From the NCBI GenBank assembly GCA_963204905.1, contig CAUJJN010000192.1, positions 40,991-104,990 on the forward strand: a stretch of DNA of 64,000 nucleotides, read 5' to 3'. The position numbers were made by a program, and so were the translations under genes. Below the pieces are notes generated by a model. The model ran no database searches and had not been told where the DNA came from. It saw only the letters and a program-made list of their open reading frames with translations. This DNA comes from Pseudomonadota bacterium (GTDB taxonomy: Bacteria; Pseudomonadota; Alphaproteobacteria; Rhizobiales; Xanthobacteraceae). Position 1 is the stretch's first letter. The number at the start of each line of letters is the position of its first letter. Shown in pieces: positions 62,885 through 64,000 of this stretch.

Positions 62885-63998
62885 TCAAGGCTCTCCGATT
62901 GTCCAGGCGACGGACCACGGCGCCGCCACATCCGGATCGGGAGCAGCCCAGAGCGCTTCGCCCGCGATTGTCAGCTCGGCTGCCGGCCGCGCGGTCTCCG
63001 AAAGATTGGCGAAAAGCGCCAGCCATCCCGTGTCACCGAGCCGCCAGCGGGCCGAAAGTTGTCCCGTCGCGGACACGCAGGCATTGTCGAACCGCGCCGA
63101 CGCCAGATGCGGAACGATGCGTTCCCCGCGAACAGTCAGCAGCCTGCGCACCAGCGCGAGCCGCTGCCGCGCGTCGGGCGAGGCGAGTTCGTCCCAGTCG
63201 AGATGCGCGATCTGGAAGGTTGCCTCATCGAGCGGATCGGGAATCTCATCGCCATGGGTGGCATAGGCGTCACGAAACTCGCGACGCCGTCCCTCACGCA
63301 CCGCTTTCGCGAGATCGTCGTTGAAATCGCAAAAGAACGGGAACGGCGCTCGCGATCCCCATTCCTCGCCCATGAACAGCATCGGCGGCATCGGCGCGAG
63401 CAGGGTGATCGCGAGAGCGGCTTCCACGGCGCGCGGGTTTGCTATGGTCTCGAGTCTGTCGCCGAAAGCGCGATTGCCGATCTGGTCGTGGTTCTGCAGG
63501 AAGTTGACGAAGGCGGCCGGCGGCAGATGCCGGCTCGGTTCGCCGCGATGCGCGCCCGCCCGATGGTGCGAGGCCTCGCCCTGATAGACGAATCCCGAAC
63601 CGAGCGCGCGCGCGATATCGCGACGGGACTCCGAATAGTCCTGATAATAGCCGGTGACCTCACTGGTCAGCAGAACGTGCCATGCATGATGATAGTCATC
63701 GTTCCATTGCGCGCGATAGCGTCCATCCGGCGGATCGGTCGATGGATCAAGCAGCGTGGCGCGATTGTCGTCATTCTCGAGCACGAGATGGATCGCGCGC
63801 CCGGTCGCGGCGGCGAAACCTCCGACGTCCCGGCTCAATTCGGCAAGCAGCGGCGGATCGCCCGCTTCGACGATGGCGTGCACCGCATCGAGGCGAAGAC
63901 CGTCGAACCGGTAGTTGGCGAGCCATGAGCGCGCGTTTTCGATCGCGAACCGCCGCACCTCGGGGACCCGATAATCGATGGCGCTTCCCCACGGCGTC
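62885..63998 (-). CDS. treZ: Malto-oligosyltrehalose trehalohydrolase, C-terminal part (5' end outside window)
   Basis: Frame continues past the GTG at 63958 (TPWGSAIDYRVPEVRRFAIENARSWLANYRFDGLRLDAVHAI); LLFMGEEWGSRAPF-like segment. Confidence 0.95.
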   Translation of the reverse strand, partial: TPWGSAIDYRVPEVRRFAIENARSWLANYRFDGLRLDAVHAIVEAGDPPLLAELSRDVGGFAAATGRAIHLVLENDDNRATLLDPSTDPPDGRYRAQWNDDYHHAWHVLLTSEVTGYYQDYSESRRDIARALGSGFVYQGEASHHRAGAHRGEPSRHLPPAAFVNFLQNHDQIGNRAFGDRLETIANPRAVEAALAITLLAPMPPMLFMGEEWGSRAPFPFFCDFNDDLAKAVREGRRREFRDAYATHGDEIPDPLDEATFQIAHLDWDELASPDARQRLALVRRLLTVRGERIVPHLASARFDNACVSATGQLSARWRLGDTGWLALFANLSETARPAAELTIAGEALWAAPDPDVAAPWSVAWTIGEP

Positions 63999-64000
63999 GC

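Noticed and set aside
61079-63928. 949-aa + strand ORF antisense to treY and treZ
   Set aside because: Shadow ORF typical of GC-rich DNA; Arg/Gly/Ala-rich, no recognisable motifs, opposite two convincing enzyme genes

Overview
This is a GC-rich alphaproteobacterial chromosome segment. Protein content and REP-like palindromes suggest Bradyrhizobium, Rhodopseudomonas or a relative (inference only). Most of it is ordinary metabolism: two branched-chain-amino-acid-type (HAAT) ABC transporter operons, one with an embedded acyl-CoA ligase and a PaaK-like ligase; a tandem type III CoA-transferase; purU; metK/ahcY; aroC; fabI; an ECF sigma/anti-sigma pair; two chemoreceptors; a clpS-like adaptor; dxs/tlyA/xseB; fatty-acid oxidation genes; and treY/treZ, with treZ cut by the window end. 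The main accessory feature is a lower-GC glycan island (about 20.6-25.0 kb). It holds a polysaccharide pyruvyl transferase, a coiled-coil protein with a 14-residue tandem repeat, a two-domain glycosyltransferase, and a frameshifted acyltransferase-3 remnant at its right edge. Other items worth a second look: a globin-coupled chemoreceptor whose proximal-His position reads Asn; an HTH-methyltransferase fusion beside metK/ahcY; an ahcY leader that can form mutually exclusive hairpin and Shine-Dalgarno-masking structures; a fused CoA-transferase whose N-terminal half lacks the catalytic Asp; and a 4 x 14 bp tandem repeat. I saw no rRNA, tRNA, CRISPR array, prophage or transposase. No single operon is clearly a new system; the glycan island and the SAM-cycle locus are the best candidates. 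All family calls come from reading translated motifs; no database search was run.
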